64,000 bases of DNA from Heyndrickxia oleronia (GCF_017809215.1 NZ_CP065424.1:4936501-5000500); one strand, 5' to 3'. Positions 34,490 to 44,242 are shown, counted from the stretch's first letter. Numbers and translations: made by a program. Notes: generated by a model not told the origin, from the letters alone.

Positions 34490-35680
34490 TTAAATTAGAC
34501 CCATTTCCTTTCCAACCTTTTCATAAATCGAAATTGCCTTATCTAGCATTTCTTTCGTATGTGCAGCAGTCGGCATATTCCGTACACGTCCAGTACCTTT
34601 TGGAACAGTTGGGAATACGATTGATTTCGCATATACCCCTTCTTCAATCAGACGTTTACTGAATGTTTGTGTTGCTTTTTCATCTCCTATAATGCATGGA
34701 GTAATTGGTGTTTCACTGTCCCCTATATTAAATCCAAGTTGTTTTAATCCTTTTTTCAAGTAATTTCCGTTTTCCCATAGACGATCATTTAATTCAGTTG
34801 AACTCATTAGAATTTCAATCGCCTTCGTAGCTGCTACAGCATCTGCAGGAGTAACCGCCGTTGAAAACAAAAATGGACGAGAACGTACTTTTAACCAATC
34901 GATAAGATTTTTCTTACCTGCAACATAGCCACCAACAACACCAATTGCCTTAGAAAGTGTTCCAATTTGAAAATCAATTTTATCGGCAAGGCCAAACTGT
35001 TTTACCGTACCTGCACCTTTTCCAGTCACACCTGAACCATGAGCATCATCGACATAGGTAATTAAATCAAATTCTTCTGCGATTTCAATAATCCCTGGAA
35101 GATTCGCAATATCCCCGTCCATCGAAAATACACCATCAGTAATGACCATGATTTTATTATATAAACCAGATTCCTTCGCTTCCTTGGCTTTTTTTCTAAG
35201 GTCATCCATATCTGAATGGTTCACGCGAATAATTTTTGCCTTAGACAAACGGCAGCCGTCAATAATCGAAGCGTGGTTTAGTTCATCAGATAAAATCGCA
35301 TCATTTTTATCCATAACAGCAGAAATTGCAGCCATATTACAATTAAAACCAGATTGATAAGCAATAGCAGCTTCCGTTCCTTTAAATTCTGCTAATTTTT
35401 TTTCTAATTGAATATGCAAGTCTAAGGTTCCATTGATTGTACGAACGGCTCCTGCCCCTACACCCCAATCTTTAATCGCTTCAACGGCTACTTCTTTTAA
35501 GCGGTTATCAGTAGCTAATCCTAAGTAGTTATTGGATGAAAGATTGATAAGTTCTTTTCCCTTAATTTTAATTACTGGGCCATTTGCACTTTCGACAACA
35601 TCAATTTCATTGTAAAGCCCTTTGTCTCTTAAATCCTCGAGATTTTCATTTAAAAAGCGATCTAATGCGTTACTTGACAT
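34490..35680 (-). CDS. kbl: Glycine C-acetyltransferase (2-amino-3-ketobutyrate CoA ligase)
   Basis: 396 residues of the alpha-oxoamine synthase family. PLP Lys is in the GTLSKAIG motif; other landmarks are SSNNYLGLA, DELNHASIIDGCRLSKA, TDGVFSMDGD and VDDAHGSGVTG. It cleaves aminoketobutyrate with CoA to glycine and acetyl-CoA, completing threonine breakdown with Tdh. ATG at 35680 follows TGGAGGGATTGAAT; the ATG at 35695 would include the ribosome site. A 15-bp palindrome lies just upstream. Confidence 0.93.
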   Translation of the reverse strand: MSSNALDRFLNENLEDLRDKGLYNEIDVVESANGPVIKIKGKELINLSSNNYLGLATDNRLKEVAVEAIKDWGVGAGAVRTINGTLDLHIQLEKKLAEFKGTEAAIAYQSGFNCNMAAISAVMDKNDAILSDELNHASIIDGCRLSKAKIIRVNHSDMDDLRKKAKEAKESGLYNKIMVITDGVFSMDGDIANLPGIIEIAEEFDLITYVDDAHGSGVTGKGAGTVKQFGLADKIDFQIGTLSKAIGVVGGYVAGKKNLIDWLKVRSRPFLFSTAVTPADAVAATKAIEILMSSTELNDRLWENGNYLKKGLKQLGFNIGDSETPITPCIIGDEKATQTFSKRLIEEGVYAKSIVFPTVPKGTGRVRNMPTAAHTKEMLDKAISIYEKVGKEMGLI

Positions 35681-35700
35681 ATTCAATCCCTCCATTTTTA

Positions 35701-35715
35701 TGTAAACGTTTTACA
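35701..35715. promoter_or_regulatory. Palindrome upstream of kbl (possible operator)
   Basis: TGTAAA-CGT-TTTACA, only about 20 nt before the kbl start. It resembles a CcpA cre box but has one base too many between the arms and two mismatches in either register. Binding here would block transcript elongation into kbl. A possible promoter upstream on the minus strand is TTGTAT-17-TATAAG. Confidence 0.4.
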
Positions 35716-35876
35716 AACACATGTCCTCCAGAAAAAGACAATATCCAATTATAAATCCTCTTATAGCAGCATTTTATCACATATACAAAAAAATGTTTAT
35801 ATGTAGAGGACATTTTTTATTAACTATTTTACCTTTCATTTAGTATTCCATAATAAAAAGGATTAGAAACGAAATT

Positions 35877-36764
35877 CTAATCCTTTTGCTCCTTTACTTT
35901 AATTTTTATTTTTTCTCGCAAAAAATTGATTGCATCTCTTGTTTCATCTAAATACGTAACCGTTTCATCATACGCCTGTGATGCTACACACATAAAAAGA
36001 ATATCAATCACATGCAATTGCGCAATTCGTGATGAGGTTGCCCCGCTCCTGAAAGTGGGTTCTCGTGTAGCGGAGGTATATAATCTAATTTTCGCCTGAT
36101 CACCTACAATGGACGTTCCGTATTTTGTTAAACTAATGGTTTTAGCCCCCTGCTTATTGGCCAATTCAAGTAGCTTTGCAACCTCAAATGTTTTTCCAGA
36201 AAACGAAATACCAAACACTACATCATTTTCTTGGCAGTTCGCCACCAAGGTCGCTGCCATATGAATATCAGAAAATGCAGTGGCATTTTTGTTTATCCGC
36301 AAAAATTTCTGTTGAGCATCTTGAGCAATAATACTAGATGCACCTACACCAAAGAAGTGTATATTATTTGCTTTTTGCAGATCCTCTACAGCCTTTGATA
36401 GTTCATCAATACTAAGCAGCTCTGCTGTTTCTTTAATCGTTTGAATACTATTACTTGTCATTTTCTCAATAATATTAAACTTCGATTCATTTGGTTCAAT
36501 ATCTCTGAAACCATTCTCACCCGTTTTTTGTAAATCGCCAGCAATTCGTAACTTCAAATCCTGAAAACCTTTTAAATCTAGGGATTTACATAGTCTAATA
36601 ACAGCTGCACTACTTGTTAGACTATTTTTCCCTAATTCACTCGCAGTCATCGTGATCGATTCTTGAGGGTTTTCTAATATATAAGAAGCAATTTTCCTTT
36701 CGGACGGAGGTAGCTTTGAAAGCATTTCCGAAAGCATCGCTAAACCTCCAGTTGTAACTGTCAT
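35877..36764 (-). CDS. murR: MurR/RpiR-family regulator of the MurNAc cluster
   Basis: 295 residues: N-terminal HTH_6 domain (about 10-85, LPPSERKIASYIL and SSAAVIRLCKSLDLKGFQDLK) and a C-terminal SIS domain (about 130-260, FFGVGASSIIAQDAQQKF) that senses a sugar phosphate. MurR-type repressors respond to MurNAc-6-phosphate and adjoin murQ/murP genes. The N-terminal TTGGLAMLSEM resembles other Bacillus MurR proteins, so the ATG at 36764 is kept although GGAGG stands before an internal ATG at 36737. It has its own promoter at the distal end of the salvage cluster. Confidence 0.87.
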   Translation of the reverse strand: MTVTTGGLAMLSEMLSKLPPSERKIASYILENPQESITMTASELGKNSLTSSAAVIRLCKSLDLKGFQDLKLRIAGDLQKTGENGFRDIEPNESKFNIIEKMTSNSIQTIKETAELLSIDELSKAVEDLQKANNIHFFGVGASSIIAQDAQQKFLRINKNATAFSDIHMAATLVANCQENDVVFGISFSGKTFEVAKLLELANKQGAKTISLTKYGTSIVGDQAKIRLYTSATREPTFRSGATSSRIAQLHVIDILFMCVASQAYDETVTYLDETRDAINFLREKIKIKVKEQKD

Positions 36765-36804
36765 ATACCATCATCTCTTTCGAACATTCTATTTACTATG
36801 TCAT

Positions 36805-36834
36805 TTTATATCTATTTTAAGATATATATGTCAA
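36805..36834 (-). promoter_or_regulatory. murR promoter
   Basis: Minus strand: -35 TTGACA (plus 36829-36834), 18-nt spacer, -10 TATAAA (plus 36805-36810). An ATATCT-N6-AGATAT inverted repeat lies within the spacer and could be an autoregulatory operator. The murQ2 promoter near 61.5 kb has a comparable AT-rich layout. Confidence 0.65.
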
Positions 36835-36870
36835 TATAAATAGCTATTTAAGATCTTATTAAAATAAATT

Positions 36871-37818
36871 TTAAAGAGTTTTCTTCATCACATGAAATTT
36901 TCGGGTAATTTCAAATCCTGTTTTTCGATATAAATAACCCGCCGAACTTTTCTCTCCGGTCCATAAAAACCATGCTCCATGTAGTCCCTCAGAGCGCATT
37001 AGGGTTAAACATTCATGCAAGAGAACCTTCCCCAATCCCTTACCTTGCTGTTCAGGATCAACTCCAAAGGGGCCAAATCGATCGGCTACCCCTTCATATC
37101 CTCCATAGATACAGAATCCAACTATCTTTTTCTCATGCCTAGCAACTAATATTCGATTTAATGGAAGACCTTGCAATATTCCCTCACGAATTGCTCTTCC
37201 CCAATCAGGATTAAATTTCTCATTTGCAAACTGAATGACTTCAAATAAATCTTTATCTTCAGCTGTAGAAAAAACATATCCTTCCGATTCCCTTAGACTT
37301 TTTAATGTATTCACATCCTGAGGTTTCTCATAACCAACTAAATTTCTATCCATAGCTACAGGCGAATATAATGTCTCAAATCCTAAACTTTGTAAAAGCT
37401 TATATGCATTAGGGTATTCGCTTTCATCAATTCCAGGTAATATATAGTTTGGTGCATAGGAGGAGAAGAATACATTTCTTCTCCCTTTCGTTTTCAAAAA
37501 TAATATAGCATCCTCCAATAATTTCCTGCCAATTCCTGAATGTCGATAGGATGGATGGACGAAAAAGAAGGTGATCCACCCATTGTCTTGTTCCAAGTCA
37601 GTACCATGCATAGGTAATATTCTCCGAACTGCATAAGCACAACCAACCAGTTGGTTCTGATCAAAAGCAAGTTTTAACCCTTCAGGATCAAAATTAGCAT
37701 CTAATAAAACTAAATTTCTAAATCTAATTTGATTAATCGGGTCTGTGACTAAACACTTGTTCCAAAGTTGTACAATTGACTTTTCGTCGCCTGGTCGATA
37801 ATCATTGTAGCTAATCAT
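36871..37818 (-). CDS. Double-GNAT N-acetyltransferase in the salvage cluster (first copy)
   Basis: 315 residues with two GNAT domains. The N-terminal one has FFVHPSYRHSGIGRKLLEDA (about 90-110), and the C-terminal one has FGVDPEQQGKGLGKVLLHE (about 245-265); both carry the acetyl-CoA pyrophosphate loop pattern RxxGxG or QxxGxG. The acceptor is unknown. Its position in a peptidoglycan-sugar operon, with a second double-GNAT protein at 48.6 kb and a deacetylase between, suggests acetylation of an amino sugar or a muropeptide amine. That is inference. It follows namZ by 31 nt. Confidence 0.75.
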   Translation of the reverse strand: MISYNDYRPGDEKSIVQLWNKCLVTDPINQIRFRNLVLLDANFDPEGLKLAFDQNQLVGCAYAVRRILPMHGTDLEQDNGWITFFFVHPSYRHSGIGRKLLEDAILFLKTKGRRNVFFSSYAPNYILPGIDESEYPNAYKLLQSLGFETLYSPVAMDRNLVGYEKPQDVNTLKSLRESEGYVFSTAEDKDLFEVIQFANEKFNPDWGRAIREGILQGLPLNRILVARHEKKIVGFCIYGGYEGVADRFGPFGVDPEQQGKGLGKVLLHECLTLMRSEGLHGAWFLWTGEKSSAGYLYRKTGFEITRKFHVMKKTL

Positions 37819-37849
37819 GATATGTCCTCCTTAACAAAAAAGACCACTA

Positions 37850-38998
37850 CTAATATAGTAAATACGCTTGTTTCCTCTTATTAAAATCCTCAAGATCTTT
37901 ACGACAATTATCCACAAAGTCCTGTATTGTACCTTGTAATATGTGATTTCTTACCTTTCTAGTTCCCGCAATTAAATCAAAAAAATACCTATTTTTCTCT
38001 TTGTCCTGCTTAAACTCAAATTCATTAGGGTGCAGTTGGGCGATTATTTCAAGTAAGGTCAAGCCAGCAGATAGGGAATGCAGTTGGTAACGATCGACAA
38101 TATGTAACTGCACGCCCTCACAAATCTCGTTCTTATACTTTTGATACGTAGGCATAAAGGAAACTGGCCGCGCTAGTATTCCAGGTATGTTTCTCTCATT
38201 GAAAGCTTTCGCTAGACGATAACCCTCAATAAAAGGAGCACCAATATATTCAAAAGGTTTCGTCGTACCCCTTCCTTCTGATAAATTCGTCCCCTCAATT
38301 AAGCACGTACCTGGATACAGAATACTCATATCAATACCAGTTGAATTTGGTGATGGCGGTACCCAAAAAAGACCTGTTTCATCAAAATACATATCACGAT
38401 GCCAATCCTCCATAGGGATAACAGTTAGTTCACACTTGATTCCAAACTCATATTTATAGAGTTGAGCAATCTCCCCTACCGTCATCCCATGCCTATTTGG
38501 AATGGGATATAGACCTACAAATGATCGCAAATCTTCCTCTACTAAATTTCCTTCTGTCGCTATACCTGAAATTGGATTCGGTCTGTCGAGTACAACAAAA
38601 TGCTTCCCATTCTCTGCACATGCCTCCATTACATAAGCCATTGTATAGATATAGGTATAATACCTGGCACCAATATCCTGCAAATCAAATACAATTACAT
38701 CAACAGGATCAAGCATTTCCTTACTTGGCTTTCGATGCTCTCCATATAGGCTATATACTGGCAGATTGGTGTACGGATCAATAGAGGATTCTATTTTTTC
38801 TCCTTCTTTCATATCACCTCTAATTCCATGCTCTGGACCGTACAATGCGGTTAAATGAATGTCAGAATGCTCATAAAATAAATCAATAGTTGGAATTAGA
38901 GAACTATCCACCCCAGTCATATTTGTCACTAATCCTATCCTCTGTCCTTGGAACTTTTGGATATAATCCTCTAAAAATACCGTTACACCCAATTTCAT
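37850..38998 (-). CDS. namZ: Exo-beta-N-acetylmuramidase NamZ (DUF1343), leaderless
   Basis: 382 residues from the ATG at 38998, where the conserved KLGVTVFLEDY start of the family begins; a reading from 39037 adds 13 residues lacking homology. Family landmarks are LVTNMTGVD, LYGPEHGIRGD, VFDLQDIGARYYTYIYTM, VLDRPNPI and LSEGRGTTKPFE. NamZ removes MurNAc from the non-reducing end of glycan fragments. In B. subtilis it is secreted. Here the protein begins directly with the catalytic domain and has no hydrophobic leader, which suggests cytoplasmic action. Downstream of the DUF624 gene. Confidence 0.88.
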   Translation of the reverse strand: MKLGVTVFLEDYIQKFQGQRIGLVTNMTGVDSSLIPTIDLFYEHSDIHLTALYGPEHGIRGDMKEGEKIESSIDPYTNLPVYSLYGEHRKPSKEMLDPVDVIVFDLQDIGARYYTYIYTMAYVMEACAENGKHFVVLDRPNPISGIATEGNLVEEDLRSFVGLYPIPNRHGMTVGEIAQLYKYEFGIKCELTVIPMEDWHRDMYFDETGLFWVPPSPNSTGIDMSILYPGTCLIEGTNLSEGRGTTKPFEYIGAPFIEGYRLAKAFNERNIPGILARPVSFMPTYQKYKNEICEGVQLHIVDRYQLHSLSAGLTLLEIIAQLHPNEFEFKQDKEKNRYFFDLIAGTRKVRNHILQGTIQDFVDNCRKDLEDFNKRKQAYLLY

Positions 38999-39020
38999 AT
39001 AATCAACACATCCTTTTACT

Positions 39021-39719
39021 TCATACCGTTTGCTCAATTCTACTTTTTTCTATAATCGTTTCTTTTTTCTTATCAAGCTCCAAGTTCCTTGTTGCATTTA
39101 ATACAAAAACGGCTAGCATTCCGATGAAGAGTAAAAAGAAACCTATAACTGTAAAACTAATCAATACGGTAATGCATAAAATTTGTATAAAAAGACCAAT
39201 GGTGTACCAAGTGTGCCCCATAAACTCTTTAATCGATTGATTCATAGCTGCTAACATCTTACAATCTTTAAGGACTAACATTGGAATCGCATAAACCTGG
39301 GTTGCAAGAAATGTTAAGCATAAATACGTCTGAAAGACACTAAAGATAAAAATAAAATAACTATGATTGATAGTGAAGTAATACCACCATTCAGATAATG
39401 GAATAAGAACAGCTAAGCTATAAACCAATCCTAATAGAAATGCTCTTCTGTAATAACGTAGAAAGGACTTTAAAAACATTCCGAACTTATACTTTTTGCC
39501 TTCTAATACATGATGCATGACTGCATATGCTGCAGTTGTCGAGGGAATAAAGGTTAAGATAAGAAAGACAATTGCCCATTGAATAGGAAGTAGAAAAATG
39601 GCAGGAACGATAAATAAAGACCAACATATACTAACCCCCAGCACTGTAAGGATATTTAAAAATATTTGATGTCCTGTTTTTTTCAGAAGTTTGCTGATTG
39701 ATAACATATAAATGATCAC
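39021..39719 (-). CDS. DUF624 (YesL-type) membrane protein
   Basis: 232 residues with five or six membrane segments and the typical N-terminal GHQIFLNILTVLGVSICW. YesL-like proteins accompany CUT1 sugar importers in Bacillus; their role is unknown, possibly in assembly or regulation of the transporter. It lies between the importer's ATPase gene and namZ. The start is uncertain: GTG at 39719 is close to AAAAGGA, and an ATG at 39707 is distant from it. Confidence 0.82.
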   Translation of the reverse strand: MIIYMLSISKLLKKTGHQIFLNILTVLGVSICWSLFIVPAIFLLPIQWAIVFLILTFIPSTTAAYAVMHHVLEGKKYKFGMFLKSFLRYYRRAFLLGLVYSLAVLIPLSEWWYYFTINHSYFIFIFSVFQTYLCLTFLATQVYAIPMLVLKDCKMLAAMNQSIKEFMGHTWYTIGLFIQILCITVLISFTVIGFFLLFIGMLAVFVLNATRNLELDKKKETIIEKSRIEQTV

Positions 39720-39745
39720 CGTTCCTTTTCCATTAAAATATTTTC

Positions 39746-40846
39746 CTAAATTCTTACTTGTGTAGTTGGGTCGAATAGATGCATCTTTTCGAGATTAAAG
39801 AATAGTTCAACTTTCGTCAGACCAGTAAGCTTTGCATCCGCACTTACTCTGCCTGTAACCTGATCATCACCAACACTAAAGTAAAATAGCAATTCCGCTC
39901 CGAGATGCTCGACCACCTTTAATGTTCGTTGGACAATATTTGTCTCTGGTTGATAACTTAATAGATTAGTAGAAAGAATATCCTCAGGTCGAATCCCTAA
40001 GATCACCTCTTTACCTTGATACTTTTTGTACTTTTCTAGCTTTTCTGAAGGTATTGTGAAAGTACAATCAGCAGCAATTAATTTATTTCCATCTAATCTA
40101 CATTTTATAAAGTTCATTGGGGGTGAACCAATAAAACCTGCAACAAACATATTATTAGGATTCTCATATAATTCTTCAGGTGCAGCAATTTGTTGAATTT
40201 CTCCTTGATTCATGACTACTATTCTTTGACCTAGTGTCATCGCTTCTACTTGATCATGTGTTACATATATAACAGTTGCCCCTAATCTTTTATGTAATTC
40301 CGAAAGCTCTACACGCATTTGTACCCGTAATTTAGCGTCTAAATTACTTAATGGTTCATCAAATAAAAATACACTAGGATTACGGACAATGGCTCTTCCA
40401 ACAGCAATACGCTGCTTTTGTCCACCACTTAATTCACGTGGTTTTCTATCTAATAAATTTTCGATGCTTAAAATAGCTGCTGCCTCATTGATTTTTTTCT
40501 CTATTTCAGCCTTAGGAGTTTTTAAATTTTTTAATCCAAAGGCTAAGTTTTCCTTTATTGTCATATGCGGATAGAGTGCATAATCCTGGAATACCATCGC
40601 TATATCTCTATCCTTTGGATGAACCTTATTCACTAGTCGATTTCCAATATAGATATCTCCACTAGATTGCCTTTCCAATCCAGCTATCATTCGTAAGGAA
40701 GTAGTTTTCCCACAACCAGATGGACCAACGAATACAAGAAATTCTTTATCTTTAACAGTAAAATTCGCATCATTTACTGCGCGAACTTTCCCCTTTCTTT
40801 CATCCTCAAATTCTTTTACCACATTAATAAATTTTACTTCTGCCAT
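39746..40846 (-). CDS. MsmX/UgpC-type ATPase for CUT1 sugar importers
   Basis: 366 residues. Walker A GPSGCGKTT, signature LSGGQKQR, Walker B VFLFDEPLSNLDAKLR, His switch YVTHDQVEAMTLG, then the C-terminal OB-fold/TOBE domain of the MsmX/MalK group (GIRPEDI). It powers sugar uptake. Only one such ATPase is present for two complete sets of binding protein and permeases in the cluster (41-44 kb and 50.5-53.7 kb), so it probably serves both, as MsmX serves several importers in B. subtilis. Confidence 0.9.
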   Translation of the reverse strand: MAEVKFINVVKEFEDERKGKVRAVNDANFTVKDKEFLVFVGPSGCGKTTSLRMIAGLERQSSGDIYIGNRLVNKVHPKDRDIAMVFQDYALYPHMTIKENLAFGLKNLKTPKAEIEKKINEAAAILSIENLLDRKPRELSGGQKQRIAVGRAIVRNPSVFLFDEPLSNLDAKLRVQMRVELSELHKRLGATVIYVTHDQVEAMTLGQRIVVMNQGEIQQIAAPEELYENPNNMFVAGFIGSPPMNFIKCRLDGNKLIAADCTFTIPSEKLEKYKKYQGKEVILGIRPEDILSTNLLSYQPETNIVQRTLKVVEHLGAELLFYFSVGDDQVTGRVSADAKLTGLTKVELFFNLEKMHLFDPTTQVRI

Positions 40847-40857
40847 AGAAATTCCCC

Positions 40858-41754
40858 CTATCCTTTAACAGCCCCAATAGTGATACCTTTTAAGAAATAC
40901 TTTTGCAACGCAAGGAATACTATAATCATAGGAATGGCACTGCATACGGCTCCTGCCATCATTGCTCCATAATCTTGCAAATTTTCAAATCGAAAACTTG
41001 TTAAACCAACTTGTAAAGTTCTCATACTATTAGTATTTGTTACTAGGAACGGCCAGAAAAAATTATTCCAATGACCAACGAAAGTAAAAATACCTAGAAC
41101 TGCTAAGCCAGGCTTAGACATCGGGAGAATAATTTTCCAAAAGATTCCGAATTCACTACATGCGTCAATTCTTCCAGCATCAATAAGAGAACTTGGAAGT
41201 GAACTCATGAATTGCTTCATTAAGAAAATACTTCCCACACTAATCATTCCTGGTACAATTAAACCGACAAATGTATTTTCCAGTTGGAATGTATTTACAA
41301 CCAAAATATAAAGCGGAATAAGAGTAACTTGTCCAGGAATCATCATCGATGAAAGCAAAATCCAAAAAATAGAGTTTCTCCCCGGAAATTTAAGCTTCGA
41401 AAATGCATATCCAGCTAATGCAGCAAAAAATACATTAATAATCGTGCTTACTCCCGCTACAATCGTACTGTTTAAAAACCATCTCGCCATTCCACCTACT
41501 TCAAAAATTCTTTTAAAAGCATCTAAAGTTGGCCTTTTAGGTATTAATTCTGGTGGGACAGCTGTAATTGCTGATGAATCCTTGAAGGAGGAACTGAGCA
41601 TCCACAGTAAAGGAACGAAGGTGAATACCGCCCATATTCCTAAAATAATATAAACAACAGATAGTCCTATCCGTTTAAATGTCTTTCTTCTTAAATCTCT
41701 TTTCTCATCAAGTATAATTTGATATTGAGGATCAGTTACAGATTTAAGCTCCAT
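40858..41754 (-). CDS. CUT1 sugar importer permease, MalG type (importer 1)
   Basis: 298 residues, six membrane segments, with the EAA loop DAGRIDACSEFGIFWKIILP that docks the ATPase. The C-terminus ends FLKGITIGAVKG, characteristic of MalG-type subunits. It pairs with the permease encoded just upstream (12-nt gap). The cluster context predicts MurNAc-containing or GlcNAc-containing saccharides as cargo. Confidence 0.9.
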   Translation of the reverse strand: MELKSVTDPQYQIILDEKRDLRRKTFKRIGLSVVYIILGIWAVFTFVPLLWMLSSSFKDSSAITAVPPELIPKRPTLDAFKRIFEVGGMARWFLNSTIVAGVSTIINVFFAALAGYAFSKLKFPGRNSIFWILLSSMMIPGQVTLIPLYILVVNTFQLENTFVGLIVPGMISVGSIFLMKQFMSSLPSSLIDAGRIDACSEFGIFWKIILPMSKPGLAVLGIFTFVGHWNNFFWPFLVTNTNSMRTLQVGLTSFRFENLQDYGAMMAGAVCSAIPMIIVFLALQKYFLKGITIGAVKG

Positions 41755-41765
41755 ATCAATTCCCC

Positions 41766-42689
41766 CTAGTATTCTACGTCACTAGACATATATTTAAATT
41801 GTAAGATCGAAATGACGATAATAATAAAACCTAAAATAAATGCCTCAGCAGAAGCTAACCCAAATTGATAATATTGGAAGGCATGCTGATAAATTAAATA
41901 GGCAATGGTTGTCGTGGCAAAGTTAGGGCCCCCTTGGGTCATCACATATGTAGCTTCAAATACTTGGAACGAGCCGATCACACCAGTGATTAGCATATAA
42001 AGTGTGGTTGGTTTTAATAATGGCCAGGTAATATTCTTTAATTTCGACCACCAGCTCGCAGCATCAATATCAGCAGCCTCATAAAGCGATCTCGGAATTC
42101 CACCCATTGCTGCCAAATATAGGATAACCCCACTCCCATGTCCTCCAATATATGTCATTAACATAATTGAGAATAATGCGGAACTAGAACTAGCAAGCCA
42201 CATTTGTTGGTCTATTCCAAACCAACCTAAAATAATATTCATTAATCCTGATTGAGTAGGGTCGAACATCCATAACCAAATTAATGACATAGTTATTCCC
42301 GATGTGACTGCAGGAAGATAAAATGAAGCCTTAAAAAATGTTTGAGAACGTTTATTAAGGGGAAAAATCATTAAAGCTAAGAAAAATGTAATAATGATAT
42401 TCACCGGTACAGTACCTATTGTATAGATAACTGTATTTTTCATTGATTTCCAGAATATATCATTTTCTAGTAAATACTTATAATTATCTAATCCGATAAA
42501 TTTTGATTCCATGATTCCATATTCTTGAAAACTCATGATAAAAGCCGTTATTAATGGATACACAGTAAAAACAAGAAATAAAAGAAATGGTAACGCAATA
42601 AATGCATAACACCAGCCATAATCCTTCATAAACTGTTTAAAGTTTTCCCATGACCATTTTTTAGGAGTCCCTCTTACTGCAAAGGCCAT
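41766..42689 (-). CDS. CUT1 sugar importer permease, MalF type (importer 1)
   Basis: 307 residues, six membrane segments; EAA loop EAADIDAASWWSKLKNITWP near residue 215. Starts MAFAVRGTPKKWSWENF, with a longer cytoplasmic N-terminus than the MalG partner. Separated from the binding-protein gene by a stable hairpin at 42726-42769. Confidence 0.9.
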   Translation of the reverse strand: MAFAVRGTPKKWSWENFKQFMKDYGWCYAFIALPFLLFLVFTVYPLITAFIMSFQEYGIMESKFIGLDNYKYLLENDIFWKSMKNTVIYTIGTVPVNIIITFFLALMIFPLNKRSQTFFKASFYLPAVTSGITMSLIWLWMFDPTQSGLMNIILGWFGIDQQMWLASSSSALFSIMLMTYIGGHGSGVILYLAAMGGIPRSLYEAADIDAASWWSKLKNITWPLLKPTTLYMLITGVIGSFQVFEATYVMTQGGPNFATTTIAYLIYQHAFQYYQFGLASAEAFILGFIIIVISILQFKYMSSDVEY

Positions 42690-42725
42690 AGATTCATCCC
42701 CTCACTCTAATTCTATTAGTATAGA

Positions 42726-42769
42726 TAGGGCTATCTTTAGGGGGAAGGCCCCCCATCTTGACAGCCCTA
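42726..42769 (-). promoter_or_regulatory. Intercistronic hairpin between binding protein and permease genes (importer 1)
   Basis: Outer stem TAGGGCT / AGCCCTA and inner stem AGGGGG / CCCCCC around a 4-nt loop, without a U-tract. Such structures after binding-protein genes usually stabilise the upstream mRNA and lower expression of the permeases. Confidence 0.7.
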
Positions 42770-42776
42770 GCAATTA

Positions 42777-44144
42777 TTACTTAAGTACATTTTTGGCAAC
42801 CTCTGACCATTCCTTAACGGCTTGTTCAGGTGTTAGTTCACCAGCTAAAAATCCTTGGAATTTTGGTCGTATTCCATCATTCAGAATTTGGTCTTGCTTT
42901 TGCGCAAGTTCTGGTTCTAATTTTGCACCCGGAACAACGTAATCCAATGTTCTTTTAATAAATTGACCGTTATCAGTATTTAATTGTAAGAGATCCTTAT
43001 ACATTTCTTGGCCAGATTTTCTTGCCGGTGGAATAAACATTGTTGCAGCTGTTACACTAGACTTCGTGCCAGTAATATATTTCAATACTTTCGCTGCATT
43101 ATCAGTATGTTTATCTCCTTTATATTTCTTTTGCTTAAATAACCACATACCGCCACCACCGCCGGTAGCTACTTCTTTTTCTCCTTCATTATGTGGGAAT
43201 GGAAGTAAAACAAAGTCGATTTTTTCACCTTTTGTTTTTCCTGCATCAATTTCTTTATTTCGATTATCATTAAAGCGGACTTGATACGGACCAGTTCTAC
43301 CATAGATGCCAACCTCACCAGCAGTAAACATATCAATAACCTTTTGTTCATCAATACCAGCAGTTTCCTTTGGCATTACCCCTGTATCCATTAGCTTCTT
43401 CATGAATTTAAGCGTTTCAACAGCCTTTTCATCATTCCAATGGAATTTTCCATCTTCTGATACAGACTTTACAACACCGTTATTTCTCATTAAGTGGGTA
43501 AATGTTTCTTCATTTTTACCTTGAGTAGCAAATCCATAAACTTTCTTTCCATCTTTTGATTTCATTTTTGAAATTTTTTCTGAAATATCGTAAAATTCCT
43601 GCCATGTCCATCCATCTTTTTGAATTTTCGCTACATCAGCTCCAGCAGCTTCTAGCAACTTCTTATTTCCACCCCAGGTATGAATCGAAATCCATTGAGA
43701 AATAGCCCAAATCTTCCCATCACTCGAGAAATTATTTTTAGCAAATGGTTCTATGTCATCTAAGTCTTCCTGAGTTAAATATTTATCTAATGGAACCGCT
43801 AAACCTGTTTTTATATACTTTGGCTGCATAACAGAAAAGAAGATATCAGGAGGATTTCCTGAGTTTAAAGCAATATCAAACTTTTTATCTCCTTCTTCCC
43901 ATGATAAAATTTCATATTTTACTTTAATATCTGGGTTATCTTTTTCAATATCAGCAATTAGTTCCTTTAAATGGTCCTCATAGCCCTTTTGGCCAGTTTC
44001 CTTATTTTCTCGATAATGTGGAAACGTCCAAACTGTGATTACATCTTTCCCATCCTTTGACTCCCCACTTGATTCCTTACTACTACAGCCAACCATTGAA
44101 ACAACTAGTATCAATGAAACAAATAAGACCAGTAGCTTTTTCAT
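42777..44144 (-). CDS. Sugar-binding lipoprotein of CUT1 importer 1
   Basis: 455 residues from the ATG at 44144 (AGGGGGAAAGTAT before it). The leader MKKLLVLFVSLILVVSMVGC ends in a lipobox with the lipid-anchored Cys. The mature part is an extracellular solute-binding protein of family 1 (about 430 residues). Trp and acidic residues are frequent, as in oligosaccharide binders. It follows nagZ by about 100 nt. Confidence 0.88.
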   Translation of the reverse strand: MKKLLVLFVSLILVVSMVGCSSKESSGESKDGKDVITVWTFPHYRENKETGQKGYEDHLKELIADIEKDNPDIKVKYEILSWEEGDKKFDIALNSGNPPDIFFSVMQPKYIKTGLAVPLDKYLTQEDLDDIEPFAKNNFSSDGKIWAISQWISIHTWGGNKKLLEAAGADVAKIQKDGWTWQEFYDISEKISKMKSKDGKKVYGFATQGKNEETFTHLMRNNGVVKSVSEDGKFHWNDEKAVETLKFMKKLMDTGVMPKETAGIDEQKVIDMFTAGEVGIYGRTGPYQVRFNDNRNKEIDAGKTKGEKIDFVLLPFPHNEGEKEVATGGGGGMWLFKQKKYKGDKHTDNAAKVLKYITGTKSSVTAATMFIPPARKSGQEMYKDLLQLNTDNGQFIKRTLDYVVPGAKLEPELAQKQDQILNDGIRPKFQGFLAGELTPEQAVKEWSEVAKNVLK

Positions 44145-44242
44145 ATACTTTCCCCCTATCATTCATAACTGTGATAATAAATGTCTAAAATGATATGTGA
44201 CCGTTCCCTTCCCCCTCACCTCCTTAGTAGAAAAATAATTTT

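Noticed and set aside
35699..35718. CcpA cre box upstream of kbl
   Set aside because: The palindrome TGTAAA-CGT-TTTACA has the wrong arm spacing and two mismatches to cre in both registers. It is kept only as an unnamed operator candidate.
36737..36750. Internal ATG of murR preceded by GGAGG as the true start
   Set aside because: The GGAGG encodes part of the TTGGLA segment typical of MurR N-termini, so the longer start is more likely.
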